Source: RGIG1995 sp045645205 (lineage in GTDB: Bacteria > Bacillota > Clostridia > Oscillospirales > CAG-272). From it: a stretch of DNA of 17,893 nucleotides. Location: assembly GCA_045645205.1 (NCBI GenBank), contig JAZRIJ010000019.1:1-17893 (forward strand), read 5' to 3'. Of this stretch, positions 1 through 7,555 are shown in pieces. A program made the translations under genes and the position numbers. Position 1 is the stretch's first letter. Each line of letters begins with the position of its first letter. The notes below the pieces were generated by a model. The model was not told the DNA's origin. It saw nothing but the letters and a program-made list of their open reading frames with translations, and did no database searches.

Positions 1-93
1 CAATGCAGCCCCTGTCGCCGCACACGTTCTTGCTATATTCCCCGTGTTCTGCGGTATCTCCGGCTCTATCAGCACTATGTTTATATCTGCCAT
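1..93 (-). CDS. trmL: tRNA (cytidine/uridine-2'-O)-methyltransferase TrmL, 5' part only
   Basis: Only the first 31 codons are inside the window; the rest lies beyond position 1. The translation begins MADINIVLIEPEIPQNTGNI and continues with an ARTCAATGAAL stretch. This is the typical N-terminus of SPOUT-class TrmL (YibK/CspR) enzymes, which methylate the 2'-O of the wobble nucleotide (position 34) of certain leucine tRNAs using S-adenosylmethionine. The catalytic SPOUT knot is not visible. The ATG at 93-91 has a GGGTG ribosome-binding site just upstream and a strong sigma-A promoter further up. The family call is secure for the visible part; nothing can be said about the C-terminus. Confidence 0.85.
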   Translation of the reverse strand, partial: MADINIVLIEPEIPQNTGNIARTCAATGAAL

Positions 94-132
94 TTTTTCA
101 CCCATTATAACAAAGTATACTTAATCTTATAT

Positions 133-161
133 ATTATAATACATATATTACCTTTTTTCAA
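133..161 (-). promoter_or_regulatory. sigma-A promoter for trmL
   Basis: On the minus strand there is a TTGAAA -35 box (161-156), a 17 bp spacer and a perfect TATAAT -10 box (138-133), about 40 bp upstream of the trmL ATG. The site lies just past the terminator of the sigma/anti-sigma unit, so trmL is probably a separate transcript. Confidence 0.75.
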
Positions 162-172
162 GTAGAAAATAT

Positions 173-198
173 AAAAAAGAAAAGCTCCGATGCTTTTC
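173..198 (-). terminator. intrinsic terminator after the sigma/anti-sigma operon
   Basis: On the minus strand GAAAAGC, a six-base loop and GCTTTTC form a 7 bp stem that runs directly into six Ts (178-173). It faces the anti-sigma gene and sits between that gene and the trmL promoter. A second hairpin lies nearer the gene at 336-365. Confidence 0.65.
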
Positions 199-335
199 GG
201 TAAAAAACACTATCAGAGCATTCACAGCAAACAATAAAAACAATACTGCTTATATATTATCTCCCAATTACCTTTTGTGTTCACGCTGATTAGATACGGA
301 AATACAGTGTATGATTATTCTCCGGATGGATAAGT

Positions 336-365
336 AAGGCTCTCTCCATTGTTGGAGGGAGCCTT
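336..365 (-). terminator. hairpin just past the anti-sigma stop codon
   Basis: A 13 bp near-perfect inverted repeat (AAGGCTCTCTCCA paired with TGGAGGGAGCCTT, loop TTGT) starts five bases past the anti-sigma stop. There is no real T-run on either strand, so it may be a 3' mRNA-stabilising hairpin or a weak terminator rather than a classical one. Confidence 0.45.
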
Positions 366-369
366 ATCA

Positions 370-1056
370 TTAGTCCGCAAAAACTATATCACAAAGCAAT
401 GTCTGTAATTCTTCAATGTTGATCCCGCATGCGGTAATATAGTAGTTGATATTTTGATGATTAAACTCGGCAATAAAATAGTCCCGTGTTCCGTATATTT
501 TTAATGTAGTATCATTAATTTGAGAATTGACAAAACCTGCTTCGTCAATAATGACATCCCGCAAAGGCTTGTCAAAGGCACACATTGCAATATTGACTTG
601 CCCATCGGATTCAGTTGAGTAGGTAAAACAATAATCATGCAGTGTTCTCTGTGTTGAGCCATCTACTTTTGGCGGTATGAACAAAGCTCCAAATTGAATG
701 AGATTAAAATGATCGTTTAACCGATTTGTAAACTCATCATACTCAATTTTCAAAGCTTTGAAAAATTCGGATTTAACTATATCCAGTTCCGTTTCACTGA
801 TACCTGTATACGATGTACCGTCTAAATCTATGTACGGCTCAGTATAATCTGTTTGATTCACGATGATAGAAATTGTCGGTGCAGGAGTGTTTATGTGCTG
901 TAACACAGGTACAATAAGTAATGCTACAACAAGACAGGCAGCCATAGCTCCCCATTTTACCAAGACAGGCTTCTTAGCTTTGCGATATTCTCTTGCCTCT
1001 TTGATATGGTTCTCGTTGATATCACCGAGGACTTCATACAATTTCTCATTTGTCAT
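370..1056 (-). CDS. membrane-anchored anti-sigma factor-like protein
   Basis: This 228-residue protein has a basic cytoplasmic N-terminus of about 33 residues (MTNEKLYEVLGDINENHIKE, then an RKAKKP patch). One transmembrane helix follows at about 34-52 (WGAMAACLVVALLIVPVL), then an extracytoplasmic domain of about 175 residues. Its ATG overlaps the stop of the upstream sigma gene in an ATGA arrangement (1056-1053), so translation is probably coupled. Such N-termini followed by one TM helix are typical of proteins encoded directly after sigma-70-like genes in Clostridia, where the cytoplasmic part is thought to hold the sigma factor. I do not recognise a named domain in the outer part, and the inducing signal is unknown. 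The role is inferred from gene order and topology. Confidence 0.65.
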   Translation of the reverse strand: MTNEKLYEVLGDINENHIKEAREYRKAKKPVLVKWGAMAACLVVALLIVPVLQHINTPAPTISIIVNQTDYTEPYIDLDGTSYTGISETELDIVKSEFFKALKIEYDEFTNRLNDHFNLIQFGALFIPPKVDGSTQRTLHDYCFTYSTESDGQVNIAMCAFDKPLRDVIIDEAGFVNSQINDTTLKIYGTRDYFIAEFNHQNINYYITACGINIEELQTLLCDIVFAD

Positions 1057-1613
1057 AGTTCAAATCCCCTTTCTAAAAGGTAGTTGTGTAATTTAAGACG
1101 TAGACGATTAAGTGTCATTGATATAGCACCATTATTCATTCCATATCTCTTGGCAATTGCTGAAATGCTGTCGGTGTACCAGTATCGGCTGATAAAGATT
1201 CTTCTTTTCTCTGGAGAAAGTGTATCCAGAAATGTATCAATGGCTTTTACAAGTTCTTTGGCATTAAACTCCTGCTCTACATCATTGTTGCCAGATACAA
1301 GATCAGATAATTCATCAAGAACTGCAGGCAATTCCCCACCACCACGTTTATCAGCGGCATTGTGCTTGTATCTGTTAAAAGATAGATTTCTGGTGATTTT
1401 CCCGAGGAATGTAGCCAGAATACTTGGTTTATGTGGTGGCATGGAGTTCCATGCGTTCAAGTATGTATCATTGACACATTCCTCTGCGTCCTCACAGTTA
1501 CCCAGTATGTTCTTGGCAATTGAATTACAGTAGTTTCCGTATTTCTCTGATGTAACTGGAATGGCTTGTTCATCTCTATCCCAGTATAACTGGACTATCT
1601 TTATATCATCCAA
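1053..1613 (-). CDS. sigma-70 family (ECF-like) RNA polymerase sigma factor
   Basis: From the TTG start chosen here the protein is 186 residues and opens MDDIKIVQLYWDRDEQAI. Region 2 covers roughly residues 10-90, with CEDAEECVNDTYLNAW and the FLGKITRNLSFNRYK core/-10 recognition segment. Region 4 is at about 125-180, with LSPEKRRIFISRYW and a helix-turn-helix (ISAIAKRYGMNNGAISM). An in-frame ATG exists at 1646, but it has no ribosome-binding site and adds 11 residues that encode the Shine-Dalgarno sequence itself. AAAGGAG lies 8 bases before the TTG, which makes TTG the better start. The gene overlaps its probable anti-sigma partner by 4 bases. It likely directs a small stress or envelope regulon; the target is unknown. 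Confidence 0.88.
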   Translation of the reverse strand: MDDIKIVQLYWDRDEQAIPVTSEKYGNYCNSIAKNILGNCEDAEECVNDTYLNAWNSMPPHKPSILATFLGKITRNLSFNRYKHNAADKRGGGELPAVLDELSDLVSGNNDVEQEFNAKELVKAIDTFLDTLSPEKRRIFISRYWYTDSISAIAKRYGMNNGAISMTLNRLRLKLHNYLLERGFEL

Positions 1614-1716
1614 TGGAATCACTCCTTTACCATTATTCCCTTTCATCTATATACACAACTTTTGATTCAAAATCTCACACATTTTACTAAAAATTTTTTG
1701 AACATTTCTTTACACT

Positions 1717-1725
1717 ATTATATCA
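1717..1725 (-). promoter_or_regulatory. extended -10 promoter for the sigma/anti-sigma operon
   Basis: TGATATAAT (minus strand, 1725-1717) is a perfect extended -10 element about 105 bp upstream of the TTG start. No convincing TTGACA is seen 17 bp upstream (ATGCAA there). It lies just downstream of the terminator of the preceding gene, which supports it as the start of a new unit. Confidence 0.5.
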
Positions 1726-1748
1726 TATTGTCGGTAAAATTGCATCAT

Positions 1749-1774
1749 AAAAAGAGCCAGTGATTAACTGACTC
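1749..1774 (-). terminator. intrinsic terminator of the ywlG-type gene
   Basis: On the minus strand GAGTCAGT, a five-base loop and ACTGGCTC form an 8 bp stem with one G-U pair, followed by TTTTT. It lies about 90 bp past the stop of the UPF0340 gene and before the sigma-operon promoter. Confidence 0.7.
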
Positions 1775-1865
1775 CCTCAATGGATATATACACTTTATTC
1801 AATATTTATACAGTTATTTTGACCGAAAACACAAAGTCAAATTGGAACTAAATTTTTGTATATAA

Positions 1866-2414
1866 TTACATTAAACTATCGTCATATCTTGCGCGCTCAC
1901 CACCAATATATTTCGGCCTTGTTCTTGCGCATACAACATATGCCGAACCTATATTTTTCTGAGCTATCCTTACTGGAACGACAACCTCTTTTAAGTGCAT
2001 ACCGATTAATGTAGAGCCTATATCAATTCCCGCGTCTGCTTTTATATGCTCAACGGCAACAGGGTCTTTAAAGGTTTTGTATGCAGTCATTGCAAAAGCT
2101 CCGCCCGCATGAAGCTGTGGAACTGCATTGACTATATCTTCACCGTTTTTCAAAGCCTCTCTCTCTATGATCAAAACCCTGTTCAAATGCTCACAACATT
2201 GAACAGCAAGATATACTCCCATCTCCGTCAAAACTTTATAAATTTCACCGAAAACAGCTTCTGCCATCTCAAGACTTGAATCGCTCCCAATTTTTGAACC
2301 TCTGACCTCGCTTGACGAACTTCCCATAACTACAAGCTGTCCCTTCTTTAATTTTGCGCCATCGCAAAACTGAACAGCCAATTCTCTCGCTTCATTTCTT
2401 AATTTTTCGATCAT
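1866..2414 (-). CDS. ywlG: UPF0340 / YwlG family protein (TIGR01440)
   Basis: The 182-residue protein belongs to the conserved but uncharacterised UPF0340/YwlG family. Recognisable stretches are GQLVVMGSSSSEVRGSKIG near residue 30, QCCEHLNRVLIIEREA near 75-90, VPQLHAGGAFAMTAYK near 100-115, and DAGIDIGSTLIGMHLK near 130-145. It is predicted to be cytoplasmic, with no signal peptide or TM segment. The function is unknown; conserved Cys, His and Asp residues suggest an enzyme, but no reaction is established. A GTG three codons earlier overlaps the Shine-Dalgarno AAAGGAG, while the ATG at 2414 sits 8 bases after it, so ATG was chosen. The gene has its own promoter and is bounded by terminators on both sides, so it is probably monocistronic. 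Confidence 0.85.
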   Translation of the reverse strand: MIEKLRNEARELAVQFCDGAKLKKGQLVVMGSSSSEVRGSKIGSDSSLEMAEAVFGEIYKVLTEMGVYLAVQCCEHLNRVLIIEREALKNGEDIVNAVPQLHAGGAFAMTAYKTFKDPVAVEHIKADAGIDIGSTLIGMHLKEVVVPVRIAQKNIGSAYVVCARTRPKYIGGERARYDDSLM

Positions 2415-2453
2415 ATTATCCACTCCTTTTAAACGAAAAATCTCTCCAATTTG

Positions 2454-2482
2454 ATTATACCACTACAACAAACAAAACTCAA
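2454..2482 (-). promoter_or_regulatory. sigma-A promoter for the ywlG-type gene
   Basis: Minus strand: TTGAGT (2482-2477), 17 bp spacer, perfect TATAAT (2459-2454), about 40 bp before the ATG. It starts directly after the terminator that closes the spoIVA-ymxH unit. Confidence 0.7.
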
Positions 2483-2492
2483 GTATTTACGC

Positions 2493-2532
2493 AAAAAAAG
2501 ACGGCATTTTTTATATTATGCCGTCTTTTTTA
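2493..2532 (-). terminator. strong bidirectional-type terminator after ymxH
   Basis: AGACGGCAT pairs with ATGCCGTCT across a 10-base AT loop, and the stem is flanked by a run of seven As on the left and a run of Ts on the right. It is therefore a good terminator on either strand. Its position, 8 bases past the ymxH stop, makes it the end of the spoIVA-ymxH transcript. Confidence 0.85.
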
Positions 2533-2539
2533 CTATATT

Positions 2540-2821
2540 CTACTTTCTTTTAAAGCCGCACTCCTTATCGCCGTCGTACAGTTCACCTATATTAACAAGT
2601 ATTATATCATCGCCTATTTTATCTATCTTGCACCAAGGTATATTAAAACCGTCAACCTTACCGAAAAGACTTATCTTCTCATCTTTCGGTACAACAATGG
2701 ACAATATTTTGCCGTCGCATATATTAAATTCTATGTCGATAACGCAACCGAGCCTGCGCCCATCGCATATATTTATTACTTCCTTGTTACGCAGATCTGT
2801 TATACAACATCTCTCAAACAT
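2540..2821 (-). CDS. ymxH: YlmC/YmxH family sporulation-associated PRC-barrel protein
   Basis: The 93-residue single-domain protein begins MFERCCITDLRNKEVINICD. The pattern L-R-x-K-E-V-I-N, then DGRRLGCVIDIEFN and GKILSIVVPKDE, matches the YlmC/YmxH family, a small PRC-barrel fold found across spore-forming Firmicutes. Its precise job is not established; family members are linked to sporulation by expression and distribution. The start has GGAG 7 bases upstream. It lies 42 bp downstream of spoIVA on the same strand with a strong terminator behind it, so the two genes probably share the spoIVA promoter and mother-cell expression. Confidence 0.85.
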   Translation of the reverse strand: MFERCCITDLRNKEVINICDGRRLGCVIDIEFNICDGKILSIVVPKDEKISLFGKVDGFNIPWCKIDKIGDDIILVNIGELYDGDKECGFKRK

Positions 2822-2863
2822 AGCCTGACTCCGTTCAAATATACATTATTTTTTATAAATATA

Positions 2864-4342
2864 CTACAGAATAATGCAAATCAGTCCGCCGGAGCCTTCG
2901 TTTATAAGCTTCTGAAGAGTATCTCCAAACTTAAGCCTTGCCTCATGGGGTATCTGCGCAAGCTTACTGTTTAATCCCTCGTTTATAAGCTCATAAAGGG
3001 ATGTACCGAACATATTCGACTCCCATATTTTTGTGGGATCTTCCTCAAACTCACGGAGCATAAACTTTATAAGCTCCTCCGACTGCTGTTCTGTGCCAAC
3101 TATAGGGTTAAGTTCTGTTTGAATGGTCGCTTTTATCATATGAACCGATGGAGCGGAAGCTTTAAGCTTTACTCCGTAAGAACCCTGTTGTTTTGTTATT
3201 TCAGGTTCTTCAAGCTTTAAGTCTTCAAGACGCGGCGTTACGATTCCGTAGCCTTTTTCCTCAACGTCTTTCAAAGCCTGCTCAACCTTTTCATATTCTC
3301 TCTTTACCCTTGACAGCTCTATCATCTGTGAAATAAGCTGTTCTTCGTTTTCAATCTCAAGATCGGTCATTTCGCCAACGGTTTTATAAAACAATCCATC
3401 CCGCAGCTCAGCAAACACCTCGGCACTGCCATTACCCAGATCAACATTATTCAAACTTACCGACATAACATACTCGTTTGTCTTTAAGTCTTCAAATGCA
3501 TTTTTTATGTCCCCTGCTTTATATACTCTGTCTGCACATTGGAGTATACCGTCAGTCAAAGTCTTTCTTATCTTATGCTCGTTATCAAGAGCATATACCC
3601 AACCGGGAAGCTTAACATTTATTTCTTTTACAGGAAACTCTAAAAGCACCATTTCAAGTATGCTCTCAATATCTGCTCTGTCTAATTCAAGGCAATTCAC
3701 AAGCGCTACCGGCGCTTTATACCTTTCTTCAAGCTCATATGCCAATCTCTCGCTTTCGGGGGATTCTGGTGTTGCTGAATTTAATACTATAACAAAAGGC
3801 TTATTTATCTTATGAAGCTCCTCAGCCACCCTTTCCTCAGCTTCAATATACGCATTTCTTCCTATCTCTCCCACTGTTCCATCGGTGGTTACAAGTACCC
3901 CTATGGTAGAATGATCATTTATTACCTTGCGTGTCCCCAATTCAGCCGCTTCACCAAATGGCATAGGATTTTCGCTCCACGGTGTCACTACCATTCTTGG
4001 ACTCCCGTTTTCAATATGCCCCAAAGCCTCGGGGACAATATATCCCACACAGTCAACCATTTTTACTTTCATTGTTGCACTTCCTCCCAGAGTAACACTT
4101 ACAGCCTCGTCGGGTACAAACTTCGGTTCTGTGGTCATAACAGTCTTGCCTGCTGCGCTCTGCGGCATTTCGTCTCTTGCCCTCTTTTCTTCATACTCTT
4201 CTTTTATGTTGGGCAAAACGGCTGTCTCCATAAATTTTCTTATAAAAGTAGACTTACCTGTTCTTACGGGCCCCACTACACCTATATATATATCGCCGCC
4301 CGTTCTGGTAGATATATCCTTGTATATACCTGTATCTGTCAT
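2864..4342 (-). CDS. spoIVA: stage IV sporulation protein A, spore-coat basement-layer ATPase
   Basis: The 492-residue protein has the length usual for SpoIVA. In endospore formers this cytoskeletal ATPase coats the outer forespore membrane from the mother-cell side, polymerises on ATP hydrolysis and anchors the coat and cortex. The N-terminal P-loop domain shows GPVRTGKST at 24-32 (Walker A, Lys30) and MVDCVGY near 95-101 (Walker B-like Asp). The middle region contains the predicted coiled-coil stretch around 330-365. The protein ends NEGSGGLICIIL, the hydrophobic C-terminal tail typical of the family that mediates membrane targeting through SpoVM. A sigma-E-like promoter lies upstream (see 4382-4411), and ymxH follows. 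No defect is visible. Confidence 0.97.
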   Translation of the reverse strand: MTDTGIYKDISTRTGGDIYIGVVGPVRTGKSTFIRKFMETAVLPNIKEEYEEKRARDEMPQSAAGKTVMTTEPKFVPDEAVSVTLGGSATMKVKMVDCVGYIVPEALGHIENGSPRMVVTPWSENPMPFGEAAELGTRKVINDHSTIGVLVTTDGTVGEIGRNAYIEAEERVAEELHKINKPFVIVLNSATPESPESERLAYELEERYKAPVALVNCLELDRADIESILEMVLLEFPVKEINVKLPGWVYALDNEHKIRKTLTDGILQCADRVYKAGDIKNAFEDLKTNEYVMSVSLNNVDLGNGSAEVFAELRDGLFYKTVGEMTDLEIENEEQLISQMIELSRVKREYEKVEQALKDVEEKGYGIVTPRLEDLKLEEPEITKQQGSYGVKLKASAPSVHMIKATIQTELNPIVGTEQQSEELIKFMLREFEEDPTKIWESNMFGTSLYELINEGLNSKLAQIPHEARLKFGDTLQKLINEGSGGLICIIL

Positions 4343-4381
4343 ATTGTTCCCGTCCTTCTTTCAGATTAATTCTTTTGGTAA

Positions 4382-4411
4382 ACTTTATGAAGGCATTCTA
4401 ATTTTTATGAC
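4382..4411 (-). promoter_or_regulatory. candidate sigma-E (mother-cell) promoter for spoIVA
   Basis: On the minus strand GTCATAAA (4411-4404), a 14 bp spacer and CATAAAGT (4389-4382) fit the sigma-E pattern, roughly ATA-rich -35, 14-15 bp, CATAnnnT. It lies about 40 bp before the spoIVA ATG. spoIVA is a known sigma-E target in Bacillus and Clostridium, so both pattern and context agree. No sigma-A-like promoter stands out here. Confidence 0.6.
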
Positions 4412-4439
4412 AGTTATTATATAAACTGTTATTGTTTAT

Positions 4440-4479
4440 AAAAAAACAGCAGAATCGATAACTTAAGTCAACTCTGCTG
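4440..4479 (-). terminator. intrinsic terminator of the SGNH esterase gene
   Basis: Minus strand: CAGCAGA, a 19-base loop (with an inner CTTAAG palindrome), TCTGCTG, then seven Ts (4446-4440). It starts 33 bp past the stop of the lipoprotein gene and lies upstream of the spoIVA promoter, separating the two units. Confidence 0.8.
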
Positions 4480-4511
4480 ATTTTTGAATTTATATAGTAT
4501 ATAATAAAACC

Positions 4512-6329
4512 TTATTTAGTAACAACGCAGTTAAAAGACTGTTTTTGTCCACTTTCAGAAATCGCTGTAATAACGGCATTTCCGCTTGATATTGCCTCCA
4601 CAAAACCAAACTCGTTTACCGTAACAACATTTTCATCACTTGAAGTCCATACTATTTTTTCATCTATATAGTGCGGAAGCGGAAGTGCGCCGAGACGAGC
4701 GGACATACCCTTCTTAAAGGTTACAGTATCTGTTGATGTAAGTCTCCGAATGCCGTCTGTAGCAATTATTTCAACTCCTTGCGCTACATTGGTTGTATAT
4801 CCGAAAATGGAATAGAATGCATTTGTGCCAGCTTCCTTTCCGTGATAGTTGTAACCTGTCTGATTATAATGGAGATCATCTGTTCCTATGTAACCGTAGC
4901 CATCGCTTGTTTTATCTGTAGATTTATATTGCCTTGCTATTTCCATAAACGTTCTTGTAGCAACATTAATATTTTTATTATTATTACAAAGAGCAAAATG
5001 AGCTGAAACAATTGGAACAATTGTGGTTCTGCTAGCTGCGCCCGTGGTCCTTACAAACATAATTCCGTTATATTCAATTCCAAAATCTTCCTTCATATCC
5101 TCATGAAGCATCATAAAGTACTTGTAATATGTTTCATCTGTAATAAGATCCGATTTTTTAAATGAAGGATTGCTTGAAAAAATATAATCACCTAAACTCT
5201 CACTATATACTGCGCTCATTGCTGTTTCACCCTGACACCAAAAATTACCCACAAGAACGACTTCATAATTATTTTCAAGCTTCTTCATAAGTTTATTGTA
5301 GGCTGATTTGGTTTCTGAATAGAAGAAATGAGTACCGTATGTTCCTGCTTCTTTATGTTTTTTTGGATCAAGCCATGACTCAATGGGGGAACCTGAAAAT
5401 GCGGATTGCAGAAATACAACCTTTTCACCTGAAAGCTCATAAAAGACCTTGCCCAAGGACGCCTGATGTCCCTGCTTTGCATACTCTTCCATATCATACA
5501 TAGTTCCCTTAATTTTGGTCACCTCAGTATTCAAACGGTGCGGATGAACATCATAACTATATACTCTGCCCATTTGACCGATTTTTTCAACTTCCTTGAG
5601 CTGATCCTCGTATTCAATTAAATAGTCTATGTCTTTGCCGTAATTGGAAGAATCGTAACAGCCTTGTCCGTTACTTTGACCTGTTATAAGAAAAAGATTT
5701 ATATGAGCTTTTTCTACCCTGTCAACAGTAAGGGTGTCAATTACCACACCGTTAACCTTTGCTGTAACAGTTACAGAAGTCTCAGACAGCTTCTTCGCTG
5801 TCATAAGTCCGTTTTCATCAACGGAAATAACACTTTCATCACTTGTTTCATAAGCAACCCTATCGCCTTCTTTGATTGTATGTTCGGGTACAAAACTATA
5901 TCTATCATCATATTGGAGAACAAAACCGTTTGACTTGTCGCGAATAAATTCTACGGTATATGTATTAGTATTACTATTGAGATCAGAAATCAAAATAGTA
6001 GCTTTTCCGCTCTTCGCTTCATCAGGAATTGCGGCTTGAGTTATTTTAACATTAACTCCATCTTCAGCAGTAGCTGCAACACGGGGAACAGCAGGTCTGC
6101 CTGCTGGCAGTTTTACGATATATTCTGTTACATCCTTGTTAAATACACCTATAGAATATCTTTCATCATCAAGAGTTATGTTTTCAAGAAACACTTTTGG
6201 AGTTTCGTTTCCTTTCACTGTTTCATCCTCATTTCCTTTTCCTGCCTCGTTGCCGCTACATGCACACATTACACACGTCAAAACAACAACCATTATTATC
6301 GCAAAAATCACAAAAACATTCTTTTTCAT
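4512..6329 (-). CDS. secreted lipoprotein SGNH esterase (sialate O-acetylesterase/CE6-like) with Big_2 domains
   Basis: The 605-residue protein starts with a lipoprotein signal (basic MKKN, hydrophobic 5-20, lipobox ending at Cys24) and a charged Gly/Asn/Glu linker. Residues ~45-130 look like a cadherin-like beta-sandwich, and ~135-203 a Big_2-like Ig repeat. The catalytic domain at ~208-505 has the hallmarks of the SASA/DUF303 SGNH family: FLITGQSNGQG with nucleophile Ser219, GNFWCQGET at 361-369, and a late GTDDLHYNQTGY block holding the Asp/His pair (Asp484, His487). A second Big_2 domain closes the protein (518-605). It probably removes acetyl groups from plant or host polysaccharides at the cell surface; the substrate is not deducible. 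It has its own perfect promoter. The C-terminal Big_2 domain is closely related to that of the upstream interrupted gene. Confidence 0.85.
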   Translation of the reverse strand: MKKNVFVIFAIIMVVVLTCVMCACSGNEAGKGNEDETVKGNETPKVFLENITLDDERYSIGVFNKDVTEYIVKLPAGRPAVPRVAATAEDGVNVKITQAAIPDEAKSGKATILISDLNSNTNTYTVEFIRDKSNGFVLQYDDRYSFVPEHTIKEGDRVAYETSDESVISVDENGLMTAKKLSETSVTVTAKVNGVVIDTLTVDRVEKAHINLFLITGQSNGQGCYDSSNYGKDIDYLIEYEDQLKEVEKIGQMGRVYSYDVHPHRLNTEVTKIKGTMYDMEEYAKQGHQASLGKVFYELSGEKVVFLQSAFSGSPIESWLDPKKHKEAGTYGTHFFYSETKSAYNKLMKKLENNYEVVLVGNFWCQGETAMSAVYSESLGDYIFSSNPSFKKSDLITDETYYKYFMMLHEDMKEDFGIEYNGIMFVRTTGAASRTTIVPIVSAHFALCNNNKNINVATRTFMEIARQYKSTDKTSDGYGYIGTDDLHYNQTGYNYHGKEAGTNAFYSIFGYTTNVAQGVEIIATDGIRRLTSTDTVTFKKGMSARLGALPLPHYIDEKIVWTSSDENVVTVNEFGFVEAISSGNAVITAISESGQKQSFNCVVTK

Positions 6330-6371
6330 AAATCGTTATATCCCCTCTCTATCGGTAAAATTAACAAATAA

Positions 6372-6400
6372 ATTATAACTCTGCCGGAAATGATTGTCAA
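6372..6400 (-). promoter_or_regulatory. consensus sigma-A promoter for the esterase gene
   Basis: Minus strand: TTGACA (6400-6395), 17 bp spacer, TATAAT (6377-6372), both hexamers perfect. The -10 ends 42 bp before the ATG, whose Shine-Dalgarno (GAGGGG) is about 12 bases upstream, slightly long. No terminator separates it from the gene upstream, so readthrough could add to expression. Confidence 0.85.
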
Positions 6401-6410
6401 GTGTTTTTTC

Positions 6411-7415
6411 TTACTCCATACGGGTATAACTCATACAATCAACCGCAATATATTCAACTGAGATTTCATCCTCTGAATTCTGTATATCAACCAGGTTTGT
6501 TACAGTTAATGAAAAGTCATAAGCACTTATTATTGCCACAGGTGACCAATTTACTTCTGAATCGTTTTCTTCATCTGTTGATACTTCAAGTATTAACTGA
6601 TTGTCCTTGGCACTATATGTCAGCTTCCATACATTCATATTCTCGTTAAGAAAACTGTAAAAAGTGTAGTCAAGAGTTATTCCCTCTCCCTCCTGCGGTT
6701 GAAATACCAAAGAACAATTATTGCTATCATTCCATTTCAAATAAATATTGCCTTTGGTAGTTGAACTGTCATTTTCCGTTTGAGACTGTCCCATAAAAGT
6801 TATATCGGCTCCTGACGGTACTCGAGATCTCCATTCAATACTCCAATCATGTTCACTGTCAAAAGTCAATGGATTATCTACGGTAAAACCTTCATTAAAA
6901 TTCCATCGTTTCGTTATTGGGGTTTCTTCAACCTCATACACAACTACATTAAAAGAAAGAGCGCATACATTGTCTAAAGCTGCAGTTATAACAGCCGCCC
7001 CTTTTGAAATTGCATCAACTTGTCCATTTTCATAAACATACGCAACAGCATTGTTGCTTGAACTCCACGTTATATTATCCTTTGTGTTATCAGTAAGCAA
7101 CAACGCAGTCAACTGATATGTTGTTTCTTTTCGCATTTCTATTACATCACCATCAGTTATTTTTCTTCCGTCCTAACCAATTATCTCAATACCTGTATCA
7201 TTGTTTGATTTCTTCATCATCTTAATAACATCAAGAATGTTTACTTCTTTATCACCGTTTACATCAGCATATTCAGGCAATGTATCAATTTTTCCTACTA
7301 TATATTCCATTACTTCATTTGGCTTGTTAGTTGACGATAGTGCAAAACTTCCTACTGAAAACGCAAACAAAACAGCTGTTATTACCATAAATTTTAAAAA
7401 TGCCTTATTTTTCAT
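6411..7415 (-). pseudogene. secreted dockerin-like/Big_2/LamG-like protein, interrupted by an in-frame TAG
   Basis: One continuous reading frame of 334 codons (7415 to 6411) is broken only by TAG at codon 81 (7175-7173). Codons 1-80 encode a signal peptide (MKNKAFLKFMVITAVLFAFS, cleavage near 26-30) and one dockerin-type calcium-loop repeat, DVNGDKEVNILDVIKMMKK at 51-69; a full dockerin has two. After the TAG, codons 82-~160 form a Big_2 domain (ITWSSSNNAV, GQVDAISKGAAVITAAL). Codons ~165-334 look like a LamG/concanavalin-like beta-sandwich (RWNFNEGF, WSIEWRSR, NIYLKW). The same EII-x-DG-R join into Big_2 occurs intact in the neighbouring esterase (EIIATDGIRR), so the break lies inside what should be one protein. 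Start: AAGGAG 7 bases before ATG 7415. The ATG at 7136 lacks a ribosome-binding site, so re-initiation is unlikely. Either a recent nonsense mutation, a sequence error or suppressed TAG. Confidence 0.75.
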
Positions 7416-7452
7416 AAAAAATCTCCTTCGGGGTTACATAATCAATACTTTA

Positions 7453-7481
7453 AGTATATACTTACTAGCAAAATATGTCAA
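7453..7481 (-). promoter_or_regulatory. sigma-A promoter of the interrupted dockerin gene, with palindrome over the -10
   Basis: Minus strand: TTGACA (7481-7476), 17 bp spacer, TATACT (7458-7453), about 38 bp before the ATG. A perfect 14 bp palindrome, TAAGTATATACTTA (7451-7464), covers the -10 box and could be a repressor operator. The intact, near-consensus promoter suggests the gene decayed recently or is still expressed. Confidence 0.75.
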
Positions 7482-7555
7482 CATTTGTCAATTCATTAAC
7501 TAAATTTTTAATTTATCCTTACAAAAAATGTTTTGCTAAATTTGTTAACATTCTG

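Noticed and set aside
2354..2974. 206-codon plus-strand frame and others opposite ywlG, ymxH and spoIVA
   Set aside because: They are antisense to genes with clear family motifs and show low-complexity composition typical of shadow frames.
6411..7136. Stand-alone 241-codon gene starting at the ATG at 7136
   Set aside because: No ribosome-binding site precedes it, the start falls inside the Big_2 domain, and the frame continues upstream through one TAG into the signal-peptide half. Treated as part of one interrupted gene.
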